Origin: Nemertoderma westbladi
Lineage: Eukaryota > Xenacoelomorpha > Nemertodermatida > Nemertodermatidae
DNA: 55,989 bases
Direction of reading: 5' to 3'
Assembly (NCBI GenBank): GCA_032718475.1
Contig: JAUCBJ010008385.1
Location: forward strand, 1 to 55,989
Shown: one piece after another, positions 12,445 through 24,400 of the stretch
Layout of the letters: each line of letters opens with the position of its first letter
How positions within the stretch are numbered: the first letter of the stretch is position 1
The notes under the pieces: model-generated
Databases searched by the model: none
What the model was told of the DNA's origin: nothing
What the model saw: only the letters and a program-made list of their open reading frames with translations
Program-made: the position numbers and the translations under genes

Positions 12445-15400
12445 CTTTGGAATAGAATATTATTAAATGATTAGTTTATTAAGTTTAAAACAAATCGATA
12501 TATTCTTTATGCACTACTTAGTGCGTTCATTACAACATTACAGCCAATTAGATATATAAAGGCAGCTTTTACGTCGTCGTTTTCAAATCACAAACAAACG
12601 AGATGTAATTGAAAATAAATAGAAAAATACAAGGGTGACAAATCATCTCCATATTTCAATACATTTGAACATGGGAACATATTATTAATGTTTTCTGATA
12701 TGAAAAACTCGCGAAATTTGCTTTGCGAAAAATACTAGACAACATGACTCAATGAGTTTTGAGAAATTTTTTGAATAATAAACAAATTAAAAAAACTAAC
12801 CAATAACGGTAACCCGCTCCCAGAACCACTGCTCTGGGAACCTGTAATCATATCCTGTAAGGTTTCTCTCTCAGGAAGTATAGCTAGAGCACTGGAGCCC
12901 TTTAGACTATGGAGGTGCTTCTTCTTTATAGACATCCGTCTCCATCTATCGGTATAAAATAAATAATATTTACATTTCTGATAAAATTAACCGACGTTGG
13001 CGTAATACAGAAGGCAGTAAGGCACAATAAATCCATCAAATCTGTTTCCTAAAGGAATCCCTGTTCACCACCATGGGTGATCTTCCACAGTAAACCCTTC
13101 CACTCTGTTTCCTAAAGGAATGCCTGTTCTCCACCATGGCTGAACTTCCACAGTGAACCCTTCCACTCTGTTTCCTAAAGGAATCCCTGTTCACCACCAT
13201 GGGTGATCTTCCACAGTAAACCCTTCCACTTTGTTTCCTAAAGGAATGCCTGTTCACCACCATGGGTGATCTTCCACAGTAAATCCTTCCACTCTGTTTC
13301 CTAAAGGAATCCCTGTTCACCACCATAGGTGATCTTCCGCAGTAAACCCTTCCACTCTGTTTCCTAAAGGAATGCCTGTTCACCACCATGGGTGATCTTC
13401 CACAGTAAATCCTTCCACTCTGTTTCCTAAAGGAATCCCTGTTCACCACCATGGGTGATCTTCCACAGTAAACCCTTCCACTCTGTTTCCTAAAGGAATA
13501 CCTGTTCAGTTCACCACCACGGGTGATCTTCCACAGTAAACCCTTCAACTCTGTTTCCTAAAGGAATGCCTGTTCACCACCATGGGTGATCTTCCACAGT
13601 AAACCCTTCCACTCTGTTTCCTACAGGAATGCCTGTTTCCTACAGGAATGCCTGTTCACCATCATGGGTGATCTTCCACAGTAAACCCTTCCACTATGTT
13701 TCCTACAGGAATGCCTGTTCACCACCATGGGTGATCTTCCACAGTAAACCCTTCCACTCTGTTTCCTAAAGGAATGCCTGTTCTCCACCATGGGTGATCT
13801 TCCACAGTAAATCCTTCCACTCTGTTTCCTAAAGGAATGCCTGTTCTCCACCATGGGTGATCTTCCACAGTAAACCCTTCCACTCTGTTTCCCATAGGAA
13901 TGCCTGCTCTCCACCATGGGTGATCTTTCACAGTAAATCCTTCCACTCTGTTTCCTAAAGGAATCCCTGTTCACCACCATGGGTGATCTTCCACAGTAAA
14001 CCCTTCCACTCTGTTTCCTAAAGGAATGCCTGTTCTCCACCATGGGTGATCTTTCACAGTAAATCCTTCCACTCTGTTTCCTAAAGGAATCCCTGTTCAC
14101 CACCATGGGTGATCTTCCACAGTAAACCCTTCCACTCTGTTTCCTAAAGGAATGCCTGTTCTCCACCATGGGTGATCTTCCACAGTAAACCCTTCCACTC
14201 TGTTTCCTAAAGGAATCCCTGTTCTCCACCATGGGTGATCTTCCACAGTAAATCCTTCCACTCTGTTTCCTAAAGGAATCCCTGTTCACCACCATGGGTG
14301 ATCTTCCACAGTAAACCCTTCCACTCTGTTTCCTAAAGGAATGCCTGTTCTCCACCATGAGTGATCTTCCACAGTAAATCCTTCCACTCTGTTTCCTAAA
14401 GGAATCCCTGTTCACCACCATGGGTGATCTTTCACAGTAAACCCTTCCACTCTGTTTCCTAAAAGAATGCCTGTTCACCACCATGGGAGATCTTCCACAG
14501 TAAACCCTTCCACTCTGTTTCTTAAAGGAATGCCTGTTCACCACCATGGGTGATCTTCCACAGTAAACCCTTCCACTCTGTTTCCTAAAGGAATGCCTGT
14601 TCACCACCATGGGTGGTCTTCCACAGTAAACCCTTCCACTTTGTCTCCAAGGAATGTCTGTTCACCACCATGGGTGATCTTCCACAGTAAACCCTTCCAC
14701 TCTGTTTCCTAAAGGAATGCCTGTTCTCCACCATGGGTGATCTTCCACAGTAAACACTTACACTCTTTTTCCTAAAGGAATGCCTGTTCACCACCATGAG
14801 TGATCTTCCACAGTAAACCCTTCCACTCTGTTTCCTACGGGAATGCCTGTTAACCACCATGGGTGAGGGTGATCTTCCACAGTAAACCCTTCCACTTTGT
14901 CTCCAAGGAATGTCTGTTCACCACCATAGGTGATCTTCCACAGTAAACCCTTCCACTCTGTTTCCTAAAGGAATGCCTGTTCTCCACCATGGGTGATCTT
15001 CCACAGTAAACCCTTCTACTTTGTTTCATAAAGGAATGCCTGTTTACCACCATGGGTGATCTTCCGCAGTAAATCCTTCTACTCTGTTTCATAAAGGAAT
15101 GCCTGTTCACCACCATGGGTGATCTTCCACACTAAACCCTTCTACTCTGTTTCAAAAAGGAATGCCTGTTTACCACCATGGGTGATCTTCCGCAGTAAAC
15201 CCTTCTTCTCTGTTTCCTAAAGGAATGCCTGTTCACCACCATGGGTGATCGTCCACACTAAACCCTTCTACTCTGTTTCATAAAGGAATGCCTGTTCTCC
15301 ACCATGGGTGATCTTCCACAGTAAACCCTTCTACTCTGTTTCATAAAGGAATGCCTGTTCACCACCATGGGTGATCTACCACAGTAAACCCTTCCACTCT

Positions 15401-18400
15401 GTTGCCTAAAGGAATGCCTGTTCACAACCATGGGTGATCTTCCACGGTAAACCCTTCTACTCTGTTTCATAAAGGAATGCCTGTTCACCACCATGGGTGA
15501 TTTTCCACAGTAAACCCTTCCACTCGGTTTCCTAAAGGTATGCCTGTTCTCCACCATGGGTGATTTTCCACAGTAAATCCTTCCACTCTGTTTCCTAAAG
15601 GAATGCCTGTTCACCACCATGGGTGATCTTCCGCAGTAAACCCCTCCACTCTGTTTCCTAAAGGAATGCCTTTTCACCACCATAGGTGATCTTCCACAGT
15701 AAACCCTTCCACTCTGTTTCCTAAAGGAATGCCTGTTCTCCACCATGGGTGATCTTCCACAGTAAATCCTTCCACTCTGTTTCCTAAAGGAATGCCTGTT
15801 CACCACCAGGGGTGATCTTCCGCAGTAAACCCCTCCACTCTGTTTCCTAAAGGAATGCCTGTTCACCACCATGGGTTATCTTCCACAGTAAACCCTTCCA
15901 CTTTGTTTCCTAAAGGAATGCCTGTTCACCACCAGGGGTGATCTTCCGCAGTAAACCCCTCCACTCTGTTTCCTAAAGGAATGCCTGTTCACCACCATGG
16001 GTTATCTTCCACAGTAAACCCTTCCACTTTGTTTCCTAAAGGAATGCCTGTTCACCACCATGGGTTATCTTCCACAGTAAACCCTTCCACTCTGTTTCCT
16101 AAAGGAATACCCGTTCACCACCATGGGTGATCTTCCACAGTAAACCCTTCCACTCTGTTTCCTAAAGGAATGCCTGTTCTCCACCATGGGTGATCTTCCA
16201 CAGTAAACCCTTCTACTTTGTTTCATAAAGGAATGCCTGTTTACCACCATGGGTGATCTTCCGCAGTAAATCCTTCTACTCTGTTTCATAAAGGAATGCC
16301 TGTTCACCACCATGGGTGATCTTCCACACTAAACCCTTCTACTCTGTTTCAAAAAGGAATGCCTGTTTACCACCATGGGTGATCTTCCGCAGTAAACCCT
16401 TCTTCTCTGTTTCCTAAAGGAATGCCTGTTCACCACCATGGGTGATCGTCCACACTAAACCCTTCTACTCTGTTTCATAAAGGAATGCCTGTTCTCCACC
16501 ATGGGTGATCTTCCACAGTAAACCCTTCTACTCTGTTTCATAAAGGAATGCCTGTTCACAACCATGGGTGATCTTCCACGGTAAACCCTTCTACTCTGTT
16601 TCATAAAGGAATGCCTGTTCACCACCATGGGTGATCTACCACAGTAAACCCTTCCACTCTGTTGCCTAAAGGAATGCCTGTTCACAACCATGGGTGATCT
16701 TCCACGGTAAACCCTTATACTCTGTTTCATAAAGGAATGCCTGTTCACCACCATGGGTGATTTTCCACAGTAAACCCTTCCACTCTGTTTCCTAAAGGAA
16801 TGCCTGTTCACCACCATGGGTGATCTTCCGCAGTAAACCCCTCCACTCTGTTTCCTAAAGGAATGCCTTTTCACCACCATAGGTGATCTTCCACTGTAAA
16901 CCCTTCCACTCTGTTTCCTAAAGGAATGCCTGTTCTCCACCATGGGTGATCTTCCACAGTAAATCCTTCCACTCTGTTTCCTAAAGGAATGCCTGTTCAC
17001 CACCAGGGGTGATCTTCCGCAGTAAACCCCTCCACTCTGTTTCCTAAAGGAATGCCTGTTCACCACCATGGGTTATCTTCCACAGTAAACCCTTCCACTT
17101 TGTTTCCTAAAGGAATGCCTGTTCACCACCAGGGGTGATCTTCCGCAGTAAACCCCTCCACTCTGTTTCCTAAAGGAATGCCTGTTCACCACCATGGGTT
17201 ATCTTCCACAGTAAACCCTTCCACTTTGTTTCCTAAAGGAATGCCTGTTCACCACCATGGGTTATCTTCCACAGTAAACCCTTCCACTATGTTTCCTAAA
17301 GGAATACCCGTTCTCCACCATGGCTGATCTTCCACAGTAAACCCTTCCACTCTGTTTCCTAAAGGAAGGCCTGTTCACCACCATGGGTGATCTCCTTGCA
17401 TAAGCCCGCTCCACCTTTCTTATCTGCTCCTTTCGCAAAATTTGTAATGATATCTTTCATTGTTTTGGTTAGAAAAGTATCCCATAATAATTAAAATAGT
17501 CGTTTCTTAGACCAGGATAGAAATATAGGTAGTGCCGCCAAGCGGCATGTCAGGGAGTAGGTCATTCTCTGTTTAGGGTTCCCTAGCCTATCGGTTCCCT
17601 AAAATGTGTCAGTTCAGTAGGTCCTGGGGCGGGCGACACGAAGCTCCGTTAATTTTAAATTTAACGGAGGTTTAACGGAAGTCCACTTAACAGAGAACTC
17701 ATAATGGGCGACACGAACGAGTATTTAGGCCTCCGTTAGTGAGTTCTCCGTCAAGACTCCGTTAGTACTAAAAGTGATACTTTCCAAATGATGATAAAAT
17801 TGCGTTGTTGTGGTTGCTTAGGCAACTCGTTAATGTTATTGTTGCACAGAACGTGAATTCAAGTTCTATACTATGAAAGCTATAAATATAGAAATATTTT
17901 TTCAGAATGTATTGAGTTATGTAGAGTAGAATACAAAACATTTCTTAACGGAACCTTAAAGGTGCCTACTGGTGGATGGTGTAAATTACCTTAACGGAGA
18001 GTCCTCCGTTAGTGTAACGGAGCTTCGAGTCGCTGGCTTCCGTTAGTTAAAGCCACCGTTAATTAAACGGAGGTTTCGTGTCGCTCATAATTTTAGTTAA
18101 CGGCGCCTTTAGCACTAACGGAGCTTCTTGTCGCCCGCCCCAGGTCTTTAGGTCTGCATCAGCAGTGCCAGGCCGTAACTATACGAAAAATATCGAAACT
18201 ACCAGTAACTGATCAGTATAGTCATAGAAGCATAGCAGTTCCCAGCAACTCGTCGCCATTGCAAGCCTCATTCATTGTGCACATAAGGTCACAAAAATAT
18301 GTAGCAGAAAAAATTCACTACTGGTGCTGAACAAAATGATATATAGTTTAATATTCTACACCGGCATATATACCTTATTAGAGTACAGCATAGATAATAA

Positions 18401-21400
18401 CGCAGTACTCATCTTCGTTCATTACAATCATCCCAATACCGCTTACAATATATTAATTGAATGATTTTAGAAAATGATAACTCAATACCGGTACCCTCAT
18501 TAAATTACTCTAGAAAATGATAACTCTCGAGTCACTCACTTGAGTCACTATACCCTCTAATTCTACCCAACTGTCCACCCAACCAAATTTTATAGATTTC
18601 TGGGCATGAACAAGGCAATATAAAAAGAGGATTGGATTGATTGTGAATATATCTTTTGTTTTATCCTCACTGTAGTCTACATATTTACTGTACACTATAG
18701 TTGTTCTTTTTATTTGATTTTTTTTTACTAAACTGTCATGCGCAGTGCAGCGCACCCCTACATTTAATCCCCCCCCCCCCCCCCCCCCAAAAAAAAACTT
18801 GCGCCCGGGGTCGGTAAATAATTCATATTGGATTCATTTTAGAACCAACTACACCCTATGAACGTAACTAAATGTACAACGCGAGTCTTGAGCATAACAA
18901 CTCTTACCTTAGGTAAACAAGAATCCCGAAACCAATTATTAGAACAGCTAGGAAAGTCAGAGATGTTAGCATAATAATGTGGTTGAGAGATATAGACCCA
19001 TTGTTGTTTGTAGCTGAAATGATAAAAACAAATAGGACTAATTAAATTAGTGATTGAGGAAAATACAGCCATCCGCCAAAGTGAATTACAAAAATTACAA
19101 TGGCCACCCAACATTAGCACTCGGGCCCGTTTCACATCAAAAAACCCTTCAATAAAAACTAATAAATAAATGTAGGTGATATAGATCTGGGGCCTCCGTG
19201 CAACAGAACTGTACGCCACCACCATCTACAAACATACCAACCAGGGCCGTCCTCCAAATACCCGTGAAGGAAGTGTGAGTTAGGTGCTCTGCTCAGGTGT
19301 GTAATGTGAGTGAGGTGTGTAGTGTGAGTCAGGGGTGTAGTGTGAGTCAGGTGTGTACTGTGTAGTGTGAGTGAGGTGTGTAGTGTGAGTCAGCTGTGTA
19401 ATGTGAGTGAGGTGTGTAGTGTGAGTCAGCTGTGTAATGTGAGTGAGGTGTGTAGTGTGAGTCAGCTGTGTAATGTGAGTGAGGTGTGTAGTGTGAGTCA
19501 GGGGTGTAGTGTGAGTCATGTGTGTAGTGTGAGATAGGTGTGTAGTGTGAATCAGGTGTGTTGTGAGAATCAGGTCAGGTGTGTAGTGTGAGTCAGGTGT
19601 GTAGTGTGCGTGAGGTGTGTAGTGTGAGATAGGTGCTCATGCTCAGGTGTGTAGTGTGAGTCAGGTGTGTAGTGTGAGTCAGGTGTGTAGTGTGAGTCAG
19701 GGGTGTAGTGTGAGTGAGGTGTGTAGTGTGAGTGAGGTGTGTAGTGTGAGTCAGGGGTGTAGTGTGAGTCAGGTGTGTACTGTGCAGTGTGAGTGAGGTG
19801 TGTAGTGTGAGTCAGCTGTGTAATGTGAGTGAGGTGTGTAGTGTGAGTCAGCTGTGTAATGTGAGTGAGGTGTGTAGTGTGAGTCAGCTGTGTAATGTGA
19901 GTGAGGTGTGTAGTGTGAGTCAGGGGTGTAGTGTGAGTCATGTGTGTAGTGTGAGATAGGTGTGTAGTGTGAATCAGGTGTGTTGTGAGAATCAGGTCAG
20001 GTGTGTAGTGTGAGTCAGGTGTGTAGTGTGCGTGAGGTGTGTAGTGTGAGATAGGTGCTCATGCTCAGGTGTGTAGTGTGAGTCAGGTGTGTAGTGTGAG
20101 TCAGGTGTGTAGTGTGAGTCAGGGGTGTAGTGTGAGTGAGGTGTGTAGTGTGAGTGAGGTGTGTAGTGTGAGTCAGGGGTGTAGTGTGAGTCAGGTGTGT
20201 ACTGTGCAGTGTGAGTGAGGTGTGTAGTGTGAGTCAGCTGTGTAATGTGAGTGAGGTGTGTAGTGTGAGTCAGCTGTGTAATGTGAGTGAGGTGTGTAGT
20301 GTGAGTCAGCTGTGTAATGTGAGTGAGGTGTGTAGTGTGAGTCAGGGGTGTAGTGTGAGTCATGTGTGTAGTGTGAGATAGGTGTGTAGTGTGAATCAGG
20401 TGTGTTGTGAGAATCAGGTCAGGTGTGTAGTGTGAGTCAGGTGTGTAGTGTGCGTGAGGTGTGTAGTGTGACATAGGTGCTCATGCTCAGGTGTGTAGTG
20501 TGAGTCAGGTGTGTAGTGTGAGTCAGGTGTGTAGTGTGAGTCAGGAGTGTAGTGTGAGTCAGGTGTGTAGTGTGAATCAGGTGTGTTGTGAGAATCAGGT
20601 CAGATGTGTAGTGTGAGTCAGGTGTGTAGTGTGAGTGAGGTGTGTAGTGTGAGTCAGGTGTGTAGTGTGAGTCAGGTGTGTAGTGTGAATCAGGTGTGTT
20701 GCGAGAATCTGGTCAGGTGTGTAGTGTGAGTCAGGTGTTTATAGAGTCAGGTGTGTAGTGTGAGTCAGGTGTGTAGTGTGAGTCAGGTGTTTAGAGAGCG
20801 TCAGGCGTGTAGTGTGAGTCAGGTGTGTAGTGTGAGTCAGGTGTGTAGTGTGAATCAGGTGTGTTGTGAGAATCAGGTCAGGTGTGTAGTGTGGGTCAGG
20901 TGTTTAGAGATTCAGGTTGTAGTGTGAGTCAGGTGTGTAGTGTGAGTCAGGTATGTAGTGTGAGATAGGTGTTTAGAGAGCGTCAGGCGTGTAGTGTGAG
21001 TCAGGTGTTTAGTGTGAGTCAGGTTTGTAGTATGAGTCATGTGTGTAGTGTAAGTCAGGTGTGTAGTGTGATTCAGGTGTGTAGTTGAGAGTCAGGTGTG
21101 TAGTGTGAGTCAGGTGTGTAGTGTGTGTCAGGTGTGTAGTGTGAGTCAGGTGTGTAGTGTGAGACAGGTGTGTAGCTTGAGTGAGTGAGTACTGTGTGAG
21201 TCAGGTGTGTAGTATGAGTCAGGTGTGTAGTGTGAGATGGTGTGTAGTATGAGTCATGTGTGTAGTATGAGTCAGGTGTGTAGTGTGAGTCAGGTGTGTA
21301 GTGTGAGTCAGGTGTGTAGTGTGAGTCAGGTGTGTAGTGTGAATCAGGTGTGTTGTGAGAATCAGGTCAGGTGTGTTGTGAGAATCAGGTCAGGTGTGTA

Positions 21401-24400
21401 GTGTGAGTCAGGTGTGTAGTGTGAGTCAGGTGTGTAGTGTGCGTCAGGTGTGTAGTATGAGTCATGTGTGTAGTGTGAGATGGTGTGTAGTATGAGTCAT
21501 GTTTAGTATGAGTCATGTATGTAGTATGAGTCAGGTGTGTAGTGTGAGTCAGGTGTGTAGTGTGAGTCAGGTGTGTAGTGTGAATCAGGTGTGTTGTGAG
21601 AATCAGGTCAGGTGTGTAGTGTGAGTCAGGTCAGGTGTGTAGTGTGAGTCAGGTGTGTAGTGTGAGTCAGGTGTGTAGTGTGAGTCAGGTGTGTAGTATG
21701 AGTCAGGTGTGCAGTGTGAGTCAGGTGTGTAGTATGAGTCATGTGTGTAGTGTGAGTCAGGAGTGTAGTGTGAGTCAGGTGTGTAGTTGAGAGTCAGGTG
21801 TGTAGTGTGAGTTAGGTGTGTAGTGTGAGTCAGGTGTGTAGTGTGAGACAGGTGTGTAGTGTGAGTCAGGTGAGTAGTGTGAGTAATGGGTGTAGTGCGA
21901 GTCAGGTGTGTAGTTGAGAGTCAGGTGTGTAGTGTGAGACAGGTGTGTAGTGTGAGTCAGGTGTGTAGTATGAGTCAGGTGTGCAGTGTGAGTCAGGTGT
22001 GTAGTATGAGTCATGTGTGTAGTGTGAGTCAGGAGTGTAGTGTGAGTCAGGTGTGTAGTTGAGAGTCAGGTGTGTAGTGTGAGTTAGGTGTGTAGTGTGA
22101 GTCAGGTGTGTAGTGTGAGACAGGTGTGTAGTGTGAGTCAGGTGAGTAGTGGGTGTAGTGTGAGTCAGGTGTGTAACTCCCTGGTTATCACTCCCCGGTT
22201 AAATTTCCCTAGTGTATTCTCACTCCGTATGTTTTTATTTGTATCTTACAGTACTTTACTATATACAAATCTCCAGCGTGTGTTTGTCTGTGTACTAGAG
22301 GTATATGTGGTCTTATTATATGTGACCTTATATCGAATTTAAATTATATTGAAATATAAAATATCATGGGTGTAAGAATACACTGAGGGGGGTTAAATTT
22401 CACTAAAAAATCAACCATAGTTTCAAATATCATATTTTAAATATAGGTTAAAATACATAGCCGGGTTGGATATTAACCGGTGAGTTTTATGGGGTTTTTC
22501 TGCTACACCGGTTATGAAAATAAAATAATAATTAATTACCATTAAAAAATAAATAATAAACAAATATACATACCGTAATAATTTAACAATAAGAAAATAA
22601 AAACATGACTAATTTAACTAATTATTACTTCCAGCTGTTGTTTTAAATTAACTGAAAGCAGAATATAAACGATTCCAGTTTATCCAAATATATTTATAGT
22701 TGGAAATATATTTATCAGCCATAAATCAGGTATAGGAAAGGAATTCGGGTAATTTGGGAATGGGAAAGGCAGTTTAACACGTTAGCTGCGGATTGTGCAT
22801 CGGTGCACAATCCGCACTACACAAGTGCCAGTGCGGATTGAGCGCCGATGCTCAATATTTCCACTTATATAAATAGGGCGGGATTTTTAAAATGCTCTAC
22901 TGTAGCATAGCTAGCCTAGCTATTAGGCCTATTTGATTTAGTTCATTGTTAGTTAAGCAATAACTGTTGGTTAGCCGTTTACTTTTCATGTGTTAATTTC
23001 TATTGCATGACCAAATGTGCTGCAAAAATAACAAAGTTATTTTATATTGTTTTACTTTCTAAATGTTTTTAAAACCCAAATGATTGATGGGAGGTCGTTA
23101 AACTCCAGTCATTATCTACTACGCCCATACACAGGCAGGGACCCAAGGGAAGTGAGGCTATGGGGATACCCCCGGACCCAAGGGAAGGTAGGCTATGGGG
23201 CTACCCCCGGACCCAAGGGAGGGGAGGCTACGGGGCTACCCCCGGACCCAAGGGAAGGGAGGCTATGGGGCTACCCCCGGACCCATGGGAGGGGAGGCTA
23301 TGGGGCTACCCCCGGACCCAAGGGAGGGGAGGCTATGGGGCTACCCCCGGACCCAAGGGAGGGGAGGCTATGGGGCTACCCCCGGACCCAAGGGAGGGGA
23401 GGCTATGGGGCTACCCCCGGACCCAAGGGAGGGGAGGCTATGGGGCTACCCCCGGACCCAAGGGAGGGGAGGCTATGGGGCTACCCCCGGACCCAAGGGA
23501 GGGGAGGCTATGGGGCTACCCCCGGACCCAAGGGAGGGGAGGCTATGGGGCTACCCCCGGACCCAAGGGAGGGGAGGCTATGGGGCTACCCCCGGACCCA
23601 TGGGAGGGGAGGCTATGGGGCTACCCCCGGACCCAAGGGAGTGGAGGCTATGGGGCTACCCCCGGACCCAAGGGAGGGGAGGCTATGGGGCTACCCCCGG
23701 ACCCAAGGGAGGGGAGGCTATGGGGCTACCCCCGGACCCAAGGGAGGGGAGGCTATGGGGCTACCCCCGGACCCAAGGGAGGGGAGGCTATGGGGCTACC
23801 CCCGGACCCAAGGGAGGGGAGGCTATGGGGCTACCCCCGGACCCAAGGGAGGGGAGGCTATGGGGCTACCCCCGGACCCAAGGGAGGGGAGGCTATGGGG
23901 CTACCCCCGGACCCAAGGGAGGGGAGGCTATGGGGCTACCCCCGGACCCAAGGGAGGGGAGGCTATGGGGCTACCCCCGGACCCAAGGGAGGGGAGGCTA
24001 TGGGGCTACCCCCGGACCCAAGGGAGGGGAGGCTATGGGGCTACCCCCGGACCCAAGGGAGGGGAGGCTATGGGGCTACCCCCGGACCCAAGGGAGAGGA
24101 GGCTATGGGGCTACCCCCGGACCCAAGGGAGGGGAGGCTATGGGGCTACCCCCGGACCCAAGGGAGGGGAGGCTATGGGGCTACCCCCGGACCCAAGGGA
24201 GGGGAGGCTATGGGGCTACCCCCGGACCCAAGGGAGGGGAGGCTATGGGGCTACCCCCGGACCCAAGGGAAGGGAGGCTATGGGGCTACCCCCGGACCCA
24301 AGGGAGGGGAGGCTATGGGGCTACCCCCGGACCCAAGGGAGGGGAGGCTATGGGGCTACCCCCTGGAATTTTGGAAGTGGCCAAAAGTAATTTAATAATG

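Noticed and set aside
13036-17069. Long minus-strand frames of a repeated 21-residue peptide
   Set aside because: Unit length of 63 bp keeps one frame open. The region is an intron bounded by two well-supported exons.
18839-19225. 128-codon minus-strand frame as a gene
   Set aside because: The supported product is in a different frame: the short transmembrane exon at 18908-19013 with matching splice phases.
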